From: Thermomicrobiales bacterium
GTDB taxonomy: Bacteria; Chloroflexota; Chloroflexia; Thermomicrobiales; UBA6265
Direction: 5' to 3'
DNA: 64,000 bases
Assembly: GCA_020432165.1 (NCBI GenBank)
Contig: JAGQGU010000007.1
Coordinates: 1-64,000, forward strand
The notes under the pieces were generated by a model. That model made no database searches. It was not told where the DNA came from and saw only the letters and a list, made by a program, of their open reading frames with translations. Position numbers and translations under genes: made by a program. How positions within the stretch are numbered: position 1 is the first letter of the stretch; each line of letters begins with the position of its first letter. Shown in pieces: positions 52,242-60,825 of the stretch.

Positions 52242-52688
52242 TCACACACGCCTCACCACCGGGCGTATTTGCCCGGCGCATACGAGAGGTGAGTATAGGC
52301 GGTGGGGAGGGATCGCGTCAATGTCGGGTGGAGCGTACATTGGCATTCGTTCGCGGCGAACCGGCATCGAGGATGCATCATAAATTTCCATCCTCGTCTT
52401 GTCAGCCTCAGTCTTGAAACTTGCATTACGAAGAGCACTTGTCATTACCAGTTGAGCTGGTCGTCCAAGTGCAGCGGCAAGCTCATCTTCATAATCCTGA
52501 TAGCGAGAGAGAAAGAATCCGAACTCATATCCATCTGGGTAGTGGACGATAAAATCGACATCCGAGCGCGCGGGATCGAACGCCTCGGTCATTGCTGATC
52601 CGAATATCTCCAGCTTCTCAATGCCGTATTTCTCGCTAATCTCCCGAATCTCTTCGAGATGCATAGCCACCAAGTGATGGAGTGCCAT
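52242..52688 (-). CDS. MNT-type nucleotidyltransferase-domain protein
   Basis: A 148-residue protein with the minimal nucleotidyltransferase core: GIEKLEIFGSAMTEAF and SDVDFIVHY give the GSx10DxD motif. The third acidic residue usually found in VDLV appears as Gln (RPAQLVMTS), so activity is doubtful. The last 15 residues are encoded by a family-1 palindrome (52257-52283), which seems to have replaced the normal end. Such proteins normally pair with HEPN toxins; none is adjacent. Confidence 0.75.
   Translation of the reverse strand: MALHHLVAMHLEEIREISEKYGIEKLEIFGSAMTEAFDPARSDVDFIVHYPDGYEFGFFLSRYQDYEDELAAALGRPAQLVMTSALRNASFKTEADKTRMEIYDASSMPVRRERMPMYAPPDIDAIPPHRLYSPLVCAGQIRPVVRRV
52257..52283 (+). 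repeat. Family-1 palindrome, copy J
   Basis: Arms ACCGGGC/GCCCGGC around GTATTT, then the tail GCATAC. It lies within the 3' end of the nucleotidyltransferase gene. Confidence 0.7.
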
Positions 52689-52780
52689 ATCGTCTCCTGT
52701 TCAACTCCGTGATCCCAGTATACCGATCCTGTAGCCAGGCGAGGATCTGGTTCAAAAGCCGTCAGCTTCAGACTCGCGTT

Positions 52781-52808
52781 GCAGCCCGTGGATGAATCAC
52801 GGGCTACG
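52781..52808 (+). repeat. Family-1 palindrome, copy K
   Basis: Arms AGCCCGTG/CACGGGCT around GATGAAT, tail ACG. Its tail overlaps the stop codon end of the next minus-strand gene (52804). Confidence 0.8.
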
Positions 52809-53955
52809 TATGTTGTGCTTCCACCCACTCGGCTTCGCGAGTGATCATATCCGGAATCGCGCCAGCATCTTCCACTACCGCCCAATTCGCTGACCGCAAT
52901 TCGACCAACCCCGTTTCCACCCCGCGTGCCGCTATCTCTCGCAACCAGGAGGCTGTTACCGGCCGGGTTGAGCGCAGCAAATCATACCTGTCTGCCAGCA
53001 CCGGAGCATGGGTATGTATTCGCCAGGTCTGCCCTATGGCGGTATCGATAGCGGCAATTGCATCCGGCAGATCTTCGAACTGCTCACCAGTCTTGCTAAC
53101 AACCTGCTGGGAGAGCGTCGGACTCACCAGCGCGCGCAACACCTCGGTGAGAACGGCTCGCTCCCGATCGTCAAGGGGAATATCACACTCCAGAGCCGCT
53201 GAGACCTGTAATCGGCCAATCTTTACACCGGCATCCAGAAATCGTTGTAGTGAGGTTGCCGGATCATCCCACACTACAGCCGCGTGCGCGGTATCCAGTG
53301 CCAGCCGCACATGTCGCAGCACTGTCTCAGCAGCAGTACCATCGGTAATCGACATACGATCGCTGAGCATGGCCGCGCCCCGTACGACTAACCATTGCTC
53401 CCAGAAGCGGACAATATCATCGGTATTGCGCAGGAGGCTTCCTGGCTCCGCCTCGAGATCGAGATGGATGGTGAGCCCGGTCTTCTCCCGAATCGTGACC
53501 AGATGCTGCACCACACGCATCACGTTCAGCGTTAGTGCTGCCCAGTTGCCCGGCATGGAGGCATCCACCCATCGCCGATGACTAAGCGCACTGGTGGTGA
53601 TGGAGAACTCGTCCGTGGTGGCCAGTTCCACCGCCAGATTCGCTGCCGCGAACATGGCACTGAGCCGCTCCTCGCTACGCCAATCGGGATGATGAACCTG
53701 CTCCTTGGTACCACCCATGAGACTTACCGCGCTAAACCCGACCAGATCGAGATCGTATTCACCCAGAATCGCCTTGAGATTGCGGGCAGTAAAGTGCGGA
53801 TCGCCCAACGCCACCTGTGACACTCGTAAACTGACGCTATGGAGCCTGTCACCAGATATCGCGAGATTCCAGGGTGCGATCGAATCGCGAATTGTTGCCT
53901 GCATGTCAGCAAACGACATCACTGGCTTCATTTGACCCACATGAGCAATCTGCAT
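52804..53955 (-). CDS. EboE-like TIM-barrel protein
   Basis: A 383-residue xylose-isomerase-type TIM barrel resembling EboE, a component of the eustigmatophyte/bacterial Ebo metabolite-traffic set. Supporting stretches: LVGFSAVSLMGGTKEQVHHP followed by DWRSEERL, IHLDLEAEPGSLLRNTDDIV, LALDTAHAAVVWDDPATSLQ and GRLQVSAALE, with IHTHAPV near the end. Glu, Asp and His residues of the metal site are present. The remaining ebo genes (UbiA-like, EboA-D) are not nearby. ATG 53955 is chosen (AGGGG upstream); the frame extends to 53973. It could instead be an isolated sugar isomerase. Confidence 0.65.
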   Translation of the reverse strand: MQIAHVGQMKPVMSFADMQATIRDSIAPWNLAISGDRLHSVSLRVSQVALGDPHFTARNLKAILGEYDLDLVGFSAVSLMGGTKEQVHHPDWRSEERLSAMFAAANLAVELATTDEFSITTSALSHRRWVDASMPGNWAALTLNVMRVVQHLVTIREKTGLTIHLDLEAEPGSLLRNTDDIVRFWEQWLVVRGAAMLSDRMSITDGTAAETVLRHVRLALDTAHAAVVWDDPATSLQRFLDAGVKIGRLQVSAALECDIPLDDRERAVLTEVLRALVSPTLSQQVVSKTGEQFEDLPDAIAAIDTAIGQTWRIHTHAPVLADRYDLLRSTRPVTASWLREIAARGVETGLVELRSANWAVVEDAGAIPDMITREAEWVEAQHT

Positions 53956-54059
53956 CATTTCCCCTGCTTTCATCGTGTTATCGGTCTCACTTCAGACAAT
54001 GCACTATCGTTCATGGATGTGCCTGGGCGTTGACCTTTGCTGACTGGTTCATCAACGTA

Positions 54060-54520
54060 AATTCCGACAGTTTCCTGTCTTCTCACTGACCAGTTGTCAC
54101 CGTCAGTAGAGGTATTGTGGATAGTTCCCCACCAGGTGGTGCATAACCATGGCATTTTGGGGATAACTTCCCGTCGATTGTGAGGATTTCATTAACCGGC
54201 AGGGAATGGTTGTCAACAATCCATCTTCGTCATTCGGGATTGTCACACCTGCCGAAACTTCCGTCAGTGGAGCTCCGGGACAACCTGGAGGTTTATCCAC
54301 ACCGGAATTCTGGCCGCCATTTCGGCAAGATCGCCAGCTATCCACACTATCCACACTGACTATTACATACGACGATATACATATCCAAATGAAAAGAATT
54401 AGGCCACAGAGGGGTCCACCCAGTCACGGTCTGGCAAACAGCACAATCTCTCCGATCTGGTAGCCGGCAATCTCGAATGAGGACGATTCCTGTCCCCACA
54501 CCTCTCCACACTACTCCTGA
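54060..54520. other. oriC: Candidate replication origin (oriC)
   Basis: This gene-free 600-bp gap holds DnaA-box-like 9-mers: TTATCCACA (54293-54301, perfect), CTATCCACA twice in direct tandem (54338-54346 and 54347-54355), its complement TGTGGATAG (54116-54124), TGGGGATAA (54158-54166) and CTCTCCACA (54502-54510). An AT-rich stretch follows at 54357-54402, a possible unwinding element. It lies close to the rpmH-rnpA cluster, which reads away from it. dnaA and dnaN are not here. Confidence 0.75.
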
Positions 54521-54558
54521 CACCACTATTGGCAAATGCGTGTGTGAAGGAGGCAAGT

Positions 54559-54954
54559 ATGTTCAAAGGACTAACCACGATTCGCTATCACGCTGCTGAT
54601 CTGGATGCTGCCAAGGAGTGGTATACCGAGGTGCTTGGTATCGAGCCGTATTTTCAGGTGCCAGGGTATATCGAGTTTCGGATCGGACCTTTGCAGTCCG
54701 AGCTTGGGATCATGCAGCATCCAACGCCCGTCCCAGAAGGTGTGGTGATGTACTGGGCGGTGGATGATTTGGAGCAGAGCGTTGCTCGCCTTGAGGAGCT
54801 GGGAGCAACGGTGAAAGAACCAATTCGGAATTTTGGTGATAATGGTTTCCGGGCCGCTACGATGATAGATCCATTCGGGAATCTGGTGGGTGTGATGGAG
54901 AATCCTCACTACGAAGGTATCCTCGAGGCTGTCGGAGATCAGATCGTCGGCTGA
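54559..54954 (+). CDS. VOC-family (glyoxalase-like) protein
   Basis: A 131-residue vicinal-oxygen-chelate protein with two beta-alpha-beta-beta-beta modules: RYHAADLDAAKEWYTEVLGI and VVMYWAVDDLEQSVARLEEL, ending MIDPFGNLVGVMENPHYEG. Candidate metal ligands are His and Glu of the two halves. Roles range from glyoxalase to antibiotic binding; none can be assigned. GAAGGAGG precedes ATG 54559. Its 3' end overlaps rlmN (convergent) by 16 bp. Confidence 0.87.
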   Translation: MFKGLTTIRYHAADLDAAKEWYTEVLGIEPYFQVPGYIEFRIGPLQSELGIMQHPTPVPEGVVMYWAVDDLEQSVARLEELGATVKEPIRNFGDNGFRAATMIDPFGNLVGVMENPHYEGILEAVGDQIVG

Positions 54955-56060
54955 ACCCCGGACTTCCCTCGGCTCGCTTCGTAGCGGGCACGCAGTTGAC
55001 CGCAGGCGGCATCAATCTCAACACCGCGACTGTAACGAACGGTCGTCGGCACACCGTGGCTCTGCACAATGGCAGCAAAGCGATCGATCATCTCCACCGT
55101 TGGTCGTTCGAAATCCAGTACTTCCACCGGATTGAAGGGAATGACATTGACGTGGCAAAGGCGGCCACGCAGAAGCGTTCCCAGTTCGTGGGCGGTCTCA
55201 TCGCTATTGTTGATGCCATTCATAAGCGCGTACTCGAAGCTGATGCGCCGACCGGTCTTGGCAATATAGCGATCGCAGGCAGCGAGAAGCTCCTCGACCG
55301 GCCACCGACCATTTACCGGCACGAGCTGGCCACGCAGATCGTTGTTGGGTGCGTGCAGGCTAACGGCGAGATTGAGTTGGAGTGGTTCCTCGGCGAGGGC
55401 GTCGATGCGAGGCACGATACCCGATGTGCTCACCGTGATGCGGCGGGCACCAAAGTTGAGGCCGCGAGGATCGTGGATGATATTGATGAACTTCATCGTC
55501 TCGGCGTAGTTCTGCAGCGGTTCGCCCATACCCATCATCACGAGGTTGGTGAGATTACGTCCGAGGCGCTTTGCCTGGCGAGCGGCATCGACCGTCTGTT
55601 GGACGATTTCCCCAGCGCTGAGGCTACGGGTGAGTCCGCCTAACCCGGTTGCGCAAAAAGCACAGCCGACCGCACACCCAACCTGGCAGCTGACACAGAC
55701 CGTGGCGCGATCCGGATAGAGCATCAGCACGGTTTCGACGACCTGGCCATCAAAGGTCTCATAGAGCAGCTTGTAGGTATCACCATCGTCCGTCACCTTG
55801 CTATCGACCATGGTCATGGTGCGAAAGGGAAGATGCTCCTCCAACTGATCCTGCAATGCTGCCGGCAGATTCTTCATCTCGGCGTAGGATTCCACGAAGT
55901 GTTCGTAACCCCAGTTGTACATCTGCTTCGCGCGGAACGCGGGTGCGCCGATCTCCTGAAGCTTTGCGGCAAGCTCTTCTATGGAAAGATCGTAGAAGCC
56001 GACCAATCGTTTGCGGCGGGAGACAGGCATGATGGGAAGCGTAGGTGTGGAATCGGACAT
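54939..56060 (-). CDS. rlmN: 23S rRNA/tRNA adenine C2-methyltransferase RlmN
   Basis: A 373-residue radical-SAM enzyme that methylates A2503 of 23S rRNA and A37 of some tRNAs. The CxxxCxxC cluster motif is CAVGCAFC (C129, C133, C136), NLVMMGMGEPLQNY binds SAM, and RYSRGVEIDAACGQL contains the second catalytic cysteine. The N-terminal HhH-like region (KRLVGFYDLSIEELAAKLQE) is normal. Family length is typical. Confidence 0.96.
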   Translation of the reverse strand: MSDSTPTLPIMPVSRRKRLVGFYDLSIEELAAKLQEIGAPAFRAKQMYNWGYEHFVESYAEMKNLPAALQDQLEEHLPFRTMTMVDSKVTDDGDTYKLLYETFDGQVVETVLMLYPDRATVCVSCQVGCAVGCAFCATGLGGLTRSLSAGEIVQQTVDAARQAKRLGRNLTNLVMMGMGEPLQNYAETMKFINIIHDPRGLNFGARRITVSTSGIVPRIDALAEEPLQLNLAVSLHAPNNDLRGQLVPVNGRWPVEELLAACDRYIAKTGRRISFEYALMNGINNSDETAHELGTLLRGRLCHVNVIPFNPVEVLDFERPTVEMIDRFAAIVQSHGVPTTVRYSRGVEIDAACGQLRARYEASRGKSGVQPTI

Positions 56061-56149
56061 TGGGTACTCGTGGACGAAAACGGGGCAAGGTGTCGACGGT
56101 GCGACGGCCTCATTTTACCATTGCCGCAATATCACGATGGAGTTTGGGC

Positions 56150-56902
56150 ATGAGGATCGATATCAATAGCGATATGGGCGAGGGATTTGGTGCCTGGTCG
56201 ATGGGCGATGATGCTGCGCTCCTCAAAAGCGTGAGCAGCGCCAATATCGCTTGTGGCTTCCATGCTGGCGATCCTCGGGTGATGTTTCGCACCGTCCAGG
56301 CGTGTGCGGAAGCCGGGGTTGCCATCGGTGCGCATCCAGGCTTCCCGGATCTGGTTGGATTCGGGCGGCGACCCATGCAATGCTCTGCGGATGAGCTCCG
56401 GACAGATGTGATCTACCAGATCGGGGCGCTGCAGGCGATGTGTACTGCGGTCGGTGTGGAACTTCACCATGTCAAGCCTCATGGCGCGATGTACAACATG
56501 GCAGCAGCCGATTACGAGATGTCCGTAGCGATCATCGATGCCGTTGCCACAACGATGAGCAGTCCGCTGATCTATGCGCAGGCAGGCTCCGAGACTGCTC
56601 GCGCTGCCGGGATTGCCGGGGTACAGGTCGCCTGCGAAGTCTTCGCTGATCGCGCATATCTGGGGAACGGGCAACTGGCACCGCGGTCCTTGTCTGGTGC
56701 GCTGCTTCACGATGTGGAGGCGATCACGGCTCGTGCGATTCGCATGGTACACGGGCAACCGATCCCGACGATCGATAGGGGAGAGATTGTGCTGAACTGC
56801 GACACCATTTGCGTACATGGTGACACCGAAGAGGCAGTTGAGATCGCAAAGACGCTGCGAGAATCACTGGAATCCGCGGGATTTACCGTTTCCCCGCTAT
56901 GA
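56150..56902 (+). CDS. pxpA: 5-oxoprolinase subunit A (LamB/YcsF)
   Basis: A 250-residue subunit of the ATP-dependent 5-oxoprolinase that opens pyroglutamate to glutamate. MRIDINSDMGEGFGAWSMGD is the classical start, followed by SANIACGFHAGDPRVM, HPGFPDLVGFGRR and VKPHGAMYNMAA. ATG 56150 with GATGGAG 8 nt upstream; the frame extension to 56045 is rejected. The next gene overlaps by 4 bp. Confidence 0.95.
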   Translation: MRIDINSDMGEGFGAWSMGDDAALLKSVSSANIACGFHAGDPRVMFRTVQACAEAGVAIGAHPGFPDLVGFGRRPMQCSADELRTDVIYQIGALQAMCTAVGVELHHVKPHGAMYNMAAADYEMSVAIIDAVATTMSSPLIYAQAGSETARAAGIAGVQVACEVFADRAYLGNGQLAPRSLSGALLHDVEAITARAIRMVHGQPIPTIDRGEIVLNCDTICVHGDTEEAVEIAKTLRESLESAGFTVSPL

Positions 56903-58470
56903 ACAGTTATCCCCACCATATCGACATCTGTGCTGGTGCGATGCTCTTTGTCGTCAGCGATTCTATGGATGTCGATATTACCCGCAGAATGGCGGAACTC
57001 GTCCGCCGCCTGGATACATATACGGACGATGCCATCATCGAGATTATCCCGTCCTATGGCTCCGTTTTAGTCATCTACGATGAATCCGTAACGACACCAT
57101 CTATACTGTCAACCCGCCTTTATGCTGAATGGAACCAATGCCTATTACCCACGGTAAGCACAGAGGGAGATATCGTCACTGTCGATGTCGTTTACGGGGA
57201 TAGCTATGGGGATGATTTGGCGAACGTATCGGCAGTTACCGGGAAGTCCGTTGACGAAGTCATAACACTTCATGTCAGTACGAGCTATACCGTGGGCGCG
57301 GTGGGATTCTCTCCAGGATTTACGTACCTTATCGGTTTGCCTCCCGAGTTGACGACACCACGCCGCACAAAACCACGGTTGCGAGTACCCGCCGGAAGTG
57401 TCGGTATCGGTGGTGCGCAAACTGGAATCTACGCATTGCCATCGTCCGGCGGTTGGAATCTGATTGGCCGCACAAATACCACGCTTTTCGATCCTGCCGC
57501 TGATCCACCAGTGCGCCTGAAGCTGGGCGATAGTATCCGTTTCCATTCAGTGGATTCGCTTGAGTTCGCTGAGCCGGAGAGGTCTCATCCCGAAGGTGAT
57601 GGTCCTGTCGAGGTGCTGTCGCCTGGAATGCAGACAACTGTTCAAGATATGGGACGTTACGGTTTTGCCAGAAGTGGTTTTGCCACTGATGGCGCGGCGG
57701 ATCGGGCGAGCCTGGCAGCTGCGAATCGTCTGGTTGGAAACCTTGCTCACACTGCCGCACTGGAATGCACATACGTCGGGCCTCATCTGCGTTTTCATAG
57801 ACGACTGGCGCTCGCTCTCTACGGTGCCGATCTCGGTGCGAGGCTGAATAGTCGTGATCTTCACAGCGGTCGCCGCTTCGAGGTGATGCCGGGTGACGAG
57901 CTCACTTTTGCACCTGTGGCTGGAGCGGTGGGCGCCCGCGCCTATCTGGCGGTGAGGGGTGGTTACGATGTGCCCCTCGTGCTTGGAAGTGCGAGTACAA
58001 ATCTGATAGCGGGTATCGGTGGCTGGCATGGTCGGGCACTGTTGACTGGTGATCGACTCGGTGTGGGGCAGCGAGCGCTGCCGTCGCGACCGTTTATGCC
58101 CGGAATAGGAGAGGCCTCTCACAATCTTGCTTTGCCCTTTCGGGTGCAACCGGGTCCGCAGCGGGAGAGATTTGGTGACGATATCTGGCAACGACTGCTT
58201 GAAAGCACATTCACCGTCAGCCAGGATGCCAACCGCGTGGGTTTACGACTGGATGGTCTGCCGCTTCCTCCGCTTACCGGCGCCGATATCCTCAGCGAGG
58301 GGATTACGACCGGGAGTATCCAGATTACGGGTGAAGGACAACCGATTGTGATGCTGCCTGGGCATGCAACGATCGGTGGCTATACCAAGATCGCCACGGT
58401 GATCCCGCAGGATTGGGATCGGTTGGGTCAGCTTTCGCCGGGCGACGAGGTGAGATTCGTCTCTGTCTGA
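56899..58470 (+). CDS. 5-oxoprolinase subunits B and C fused (KipI-KipA)
   Basis: A 523-residue fusion of PxpB and PxpC. The KipI-like part (about 1-225) contains VGAVGFSPGFTYLIGLPPEL and GSVGIGGAQTGIYALPSSGG. The KipA-like part (about 230-523) contains VLSPGMQTTVQDMGRYGFAR, AANRLVGNLAHTAALECTY, RAYLAVRGGYDVPLVLGS and GHATIGGYTKIATVI. In many bacteria these are separate genes. Together with PxpA it should form the complete 5-oxoprolinase, disposing of 5-oxoproline, a spontaneous damage product of glutamine. Co-translated with pxpA. Confidence 0.93.
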   Translation: MNSYPHHIDICAGAMLFVVSDSMDVDITRRMAELVRRLDTYTDDAIIEIIPSYGSVLVIYDESVTTPSILSTRLYAEWNQCLLPTVSTEGDIVTVDVVYGDSYGDDLANVSAVTGKSVDEVITLHVSTSYTVGAVGFSPGFTYLIGLPPELTTPRRTKPRLRVPAGSVGIGGAQTGIYALPSSGGWNLIGRTNTTLFDPAADPPVRLKLGDSIRFHSVDSLEFAEPERSHPEGDGPVEVLSPGMQTTVQDMGRYGFARSGFATDGAADRASLAAANRLVGNLAHTAALECTYVGPHLRFHRRLALALYGADLGARLNSRDLHSGRRFEVMPGDELTFAPVAGAVGARAYLAVRGGYDVPLVLGSASTNLIAGIGGWHGRALLTGDRLGVGQRALPSRPFMPGIGEASHNLALPFRVQPGPQRERFGDDIWQRLLESTFTVSQDANRVGLRLDGLPLPPLTGADILSEGITTGSIQITGEGQPIVMLPGHATIGGYTKIATVIPQDWDRLGQLSPGDEVRFVSV

Positions 58471-58501
58471 AGCAGTTTCGGTAGTCGATAACCACTGGTA
58501 G

Positions 58502-58579
58502 CACCGCATTTCATATGCGGTGTCTGCATTTCACATGAGGTGACAGAATTTTATCTGCGGTGACCTGATTTCGACATCC
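58502..58579 (+). repeat. Degenerate 20-21-bp tandem units
   Basis: Three to four related units follow each other: one at 58503-58523 (ACCGCATTTCATATGCGGTG, itself an inverted repeat), then CTGCATTTCACATGAGGTGA, AGAATTTTATCTGCGGTGAC and a partial CTGATTTCGACATCC. They lie in the leader of the next gene. Confidence 0.55.
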
Positions 58580-58637
58580 ATTTCCCATCGCTGGGATGTA
58601 CAGTAAATCCAACCAATTACTGACGAAGGAGCCATCC

Positions 58638-59264
58638 ATGACCCTGCGCATCTATCGACTTCCCGCCGGACCCATCGAAACCAATGCCTATCTCGTTGTC
58701 GATACGGTATCGGGCGATGCCATGCTGGTGGATACTCCGCCGGAAGTAGCACCGATAGCTGCACATGCCGCCGAGGAGGCGGGCGCGAGCGTGCAGTACA
58801 TCGTCATTACCCACGGGCACTGGGATCACATTATCGGTGCTGCAGCCACCAAGGCGATGTGGGATGTACCGATTGTCGGCCACGAACTTGTCCGGGATCG
58901 GTTGGCGGATCCAGCGCTCTCGGCGCGATCACCTTACCCGATGGAGCCGGTTGTGCTTGATCTAGCCGTGACAGAGGGCGACGAACTCACGATTGGCGGT
59001 CACACCTTCACGATTATGCATATGCCGGGACACGATCCGGCACACATCACCCTCTATAGCGAGGTGGATGGCGTGATGCTTGGTGGTGATGTGCTCTTCC
59101 GGGACGGGCACGGTCGCACGGATCTCCCCGGATCCGATCAGGCGGTGATGAACACGACGCTGAAGCGCTTCCTTACCCTGCCAACGGAAACGCGAGTGCT
59201 GCCGGGTCACGGTGATGAGACGACGGTCGGCCGAGAGTCTCGCTGGATTGTTCAGATACCATAA
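58638..59264 (+). CDS. Metallo-beta-lactamase-fold hydrolase (glyoxalase II-like)
   Basis: A 208-residue enzyme with a full two-metal site: THGHWDH (H59, H61, D63, H64), MPGHDPAHITLY, LGGDVLFRDGHGRTDLPGSD and LPGHGDETTVGRE. The last pattern matches the YcbL/short glyoxalase II group that hydrolyses thioesters. AAGGAG lies 7 nt before ATG 58638. Not obviously in the pxp operon (167-bp gap with repeats). Confidence 0.92.
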   Translation: MTLRIYRLPAGPIETNAYLVVDTVSGDAMLVDTPPEVAPIAAHAAEEAGASVQYIVITHGHWDHIIGAAATKAMWDVPIVGHELVRDRLADPALSARSPYPMEPVVLDLAVTEGDELTIGGHTFTIMHMPGHDPAHITLYSEVDGVMLGGDVLFRDGHGRTDLPGSDQAVMNTTLKRFLTLPTETRVLPGHGDETTVGRESRWIVQIP

Positions 59265-59291
59265 TTCCATAACCTCACGAGGAGGTGAATC

Positions 59292-59789
59292 ATGACCTGT
59301 GAACTCGTGCTGCGCGCGGCACATCAATCTCTTGGCAAGCTGGTCAAGGAGTATCTGGAAGCACTCGATGGTATTTCGGATGAGGATCTGAATACCTGGT
59401 TACCAGGGGCCGTCAGCAATGGTGGCGGTGAGATGAACACATTTGCCGCCATGAGTGTGCATGTGATCGGTGCTGGTAGTTGGATGCTCTTTCATCAGGT
59501 CTTTGGTGAGGAGGTTGCGCGTGATCGCGAAGCCGAATTTCACGCTACGGCTACCCGGCAGGAGATAGACGATCTCTTCGCCACGATGCTTTCGCGTTTG
59601 GCGGACCATATCGAGAGTGATGCCGATCTCGATCTTTACTCGCTACCTCCGACGATTCGCGAAACCGTACCCGACTGGACCCGCGCAGCCTGGCTCTTCC
59701 ATGCCATCGATCACACCGCCCTGCATCTGGGACACGCGCAGATTCAACGACAACTCTGGCTTGCCGAGCGGAATATGGGCCAACGGTGA
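59292..59789 (+). CDS. DinB-family protein
   Basis: A 165-residue four-helix-bundle protein. FAAMSVHVIGAGSWMLFHQV carries helix-2 histidine and AWLFHAIDHTALHLGHAQIQ the C-terminal HxxxHxxH-like cluster, together the DinB metal site. The function is unknown. AGGAGGTGAATC gives a near-perfect ribosome site. The stop overlaps the GTG start of the queuosine gene, implying co-translation. Confidence 0.87.
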   Translation: MTCELVLRAAHQSLGKLVKEYLEALDGISDEDLNTWLPGAVSNGGGEMNTFAAMSVHVIGAGSWMLFHQVFGEEVARDREAEFHATATRQEIDDLFATMLSRLADHIESDADLDLYSLPPTIRETVPDWTRAAWLFHAIDHTALHLGHAQIQRQLWLAERNMGQR

Positions 59790-60805
59790 ATTTTGATGAG
59801 ACCGTAGCCGATCCACTGGAGATACGTCGTAGCTGTCTGGCGGTCGTGGAGACTGCCAGACATGTGCGTATTGATGGCGATGCCGTATCACGCCTCGCAC
59901 AAGAACTTATCGATCAGGATGCCCAGCCGGAATGGGATAGCAATCTGCACTATCGTGCCGATGACGATGAACACACCGCCATGTGGATATTGGTGCTGGA
60001 TACGCTCAATTTCTGTTTCTGGGCGGACGATCCTGCGCAGCGCTGGAAAGTGCGCTGGCGCGGTGAGTTGGTCGATGGTTATATCGCACTGGTGGCAGCA
60101 CTAACCAATGCGGTGGGGAGCGGCTATCCGTTGCACGATCCGCAATGGTTGGCCAATGCTTCCGAGACCGATGTGGCAGATATCCTGGCTCCTGCAGAAG
60201 GATATACGGTTATTCCGTTATTTGGTCATCGAGTAGACAACTTACGGGAACTTGGTAGAACTATGTTGGTGTATGGAGATCATCCGGCCACCAACTTTAT
60301 CCACTCCGCCCGGGGATCAGCGATCGCGTTGGTGCAGCAGGTGGTGCGGGAGATTCCGAGCTTCAACGATAGCGCGCACTGGCCACATACCGATACCGGG
60401 TTACCAGGTGGTGAGGTGCGTTTCTACAAGCGTGCCCAAATATTGGCTGGGGATCTTGCTGGTGGATTGACTGGGTCACCGTTGGGTGTCTTTCACGATC
60501 TCGGTCAGCTCACGGCGTTTGCGGACTACAAGGTGCCGCAAATTCGGCGTGAGCTCGATGTATTGATCTACGACGACCAACTGGCGAAGATTGTCGATGC
60601 TCGCCAGCGAATATCTGCCGGGAGCGAGTTGGAAGTGGAGATTCGCGCAGCGACCGTCATCGCCTGCGATCATATAGCCGCTGATATGCGGGCATCTGGT
60701 CGGGACATCAGCTCTGCAGAACTCGATTGGTTGCTTTGGTCGCGTAGTCAGGGCATGCCTGCCGGATCACGACCCTATCACCTCACCGAGACGATCTACT
60801 ATTAG
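59786..60805 (+). CDS. Queuosine 5'-phosphate N-glycosylase/hydrolase (Qng1, DUF2419)
   Basis: A 339-residue protein of the queuosine salvage family. MWILVLDTLNFCFWADDPAQ with WKVRW, the FYKRAQILAGDLAGGL stretch and LTAFADYKVPQIRREL are the family landmarks; the last holds the catalytic aspartate region. The enzyme frees queuine from queuosine 5'-monophosphate so that it can be reinserted in tRNA. Its GTG start overlaps the DinB stop. No tgt or queuine-uptake gene is visible in the window. Confidence 0.88.
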   Translation: MNFDETVADPLEIRRSCLAVVETARHVRIDGDAVSRLAQELIDQDAQPEWDSNLHYRADDDEHTAMWILVLDTLNFCFWADDPAQRWKVRWRGELVDGYIALVAALTNAVGSGYPLHDPQWLANASETDVADILAPAEGYTVIPLFGHRVDNLRELGRTMLVYGDHPATNFIHSARGSAIALVQQVVREIPSFNDSAHWPHTDTGLPGGEVRFYKRAQILAGDLAGGLTGSPLGVFHDLGQLTAFADYKVPQIRRELDVLIYDDQLAKIVDARQRISAGSELEVEIRAATVIACDHIAADMRASGRDISSAELDWLLWSRSQGMPAGSRPYHLTETIYY

Positions 60806-60825
60806 GGGTATTCGTGGAAGGGACA

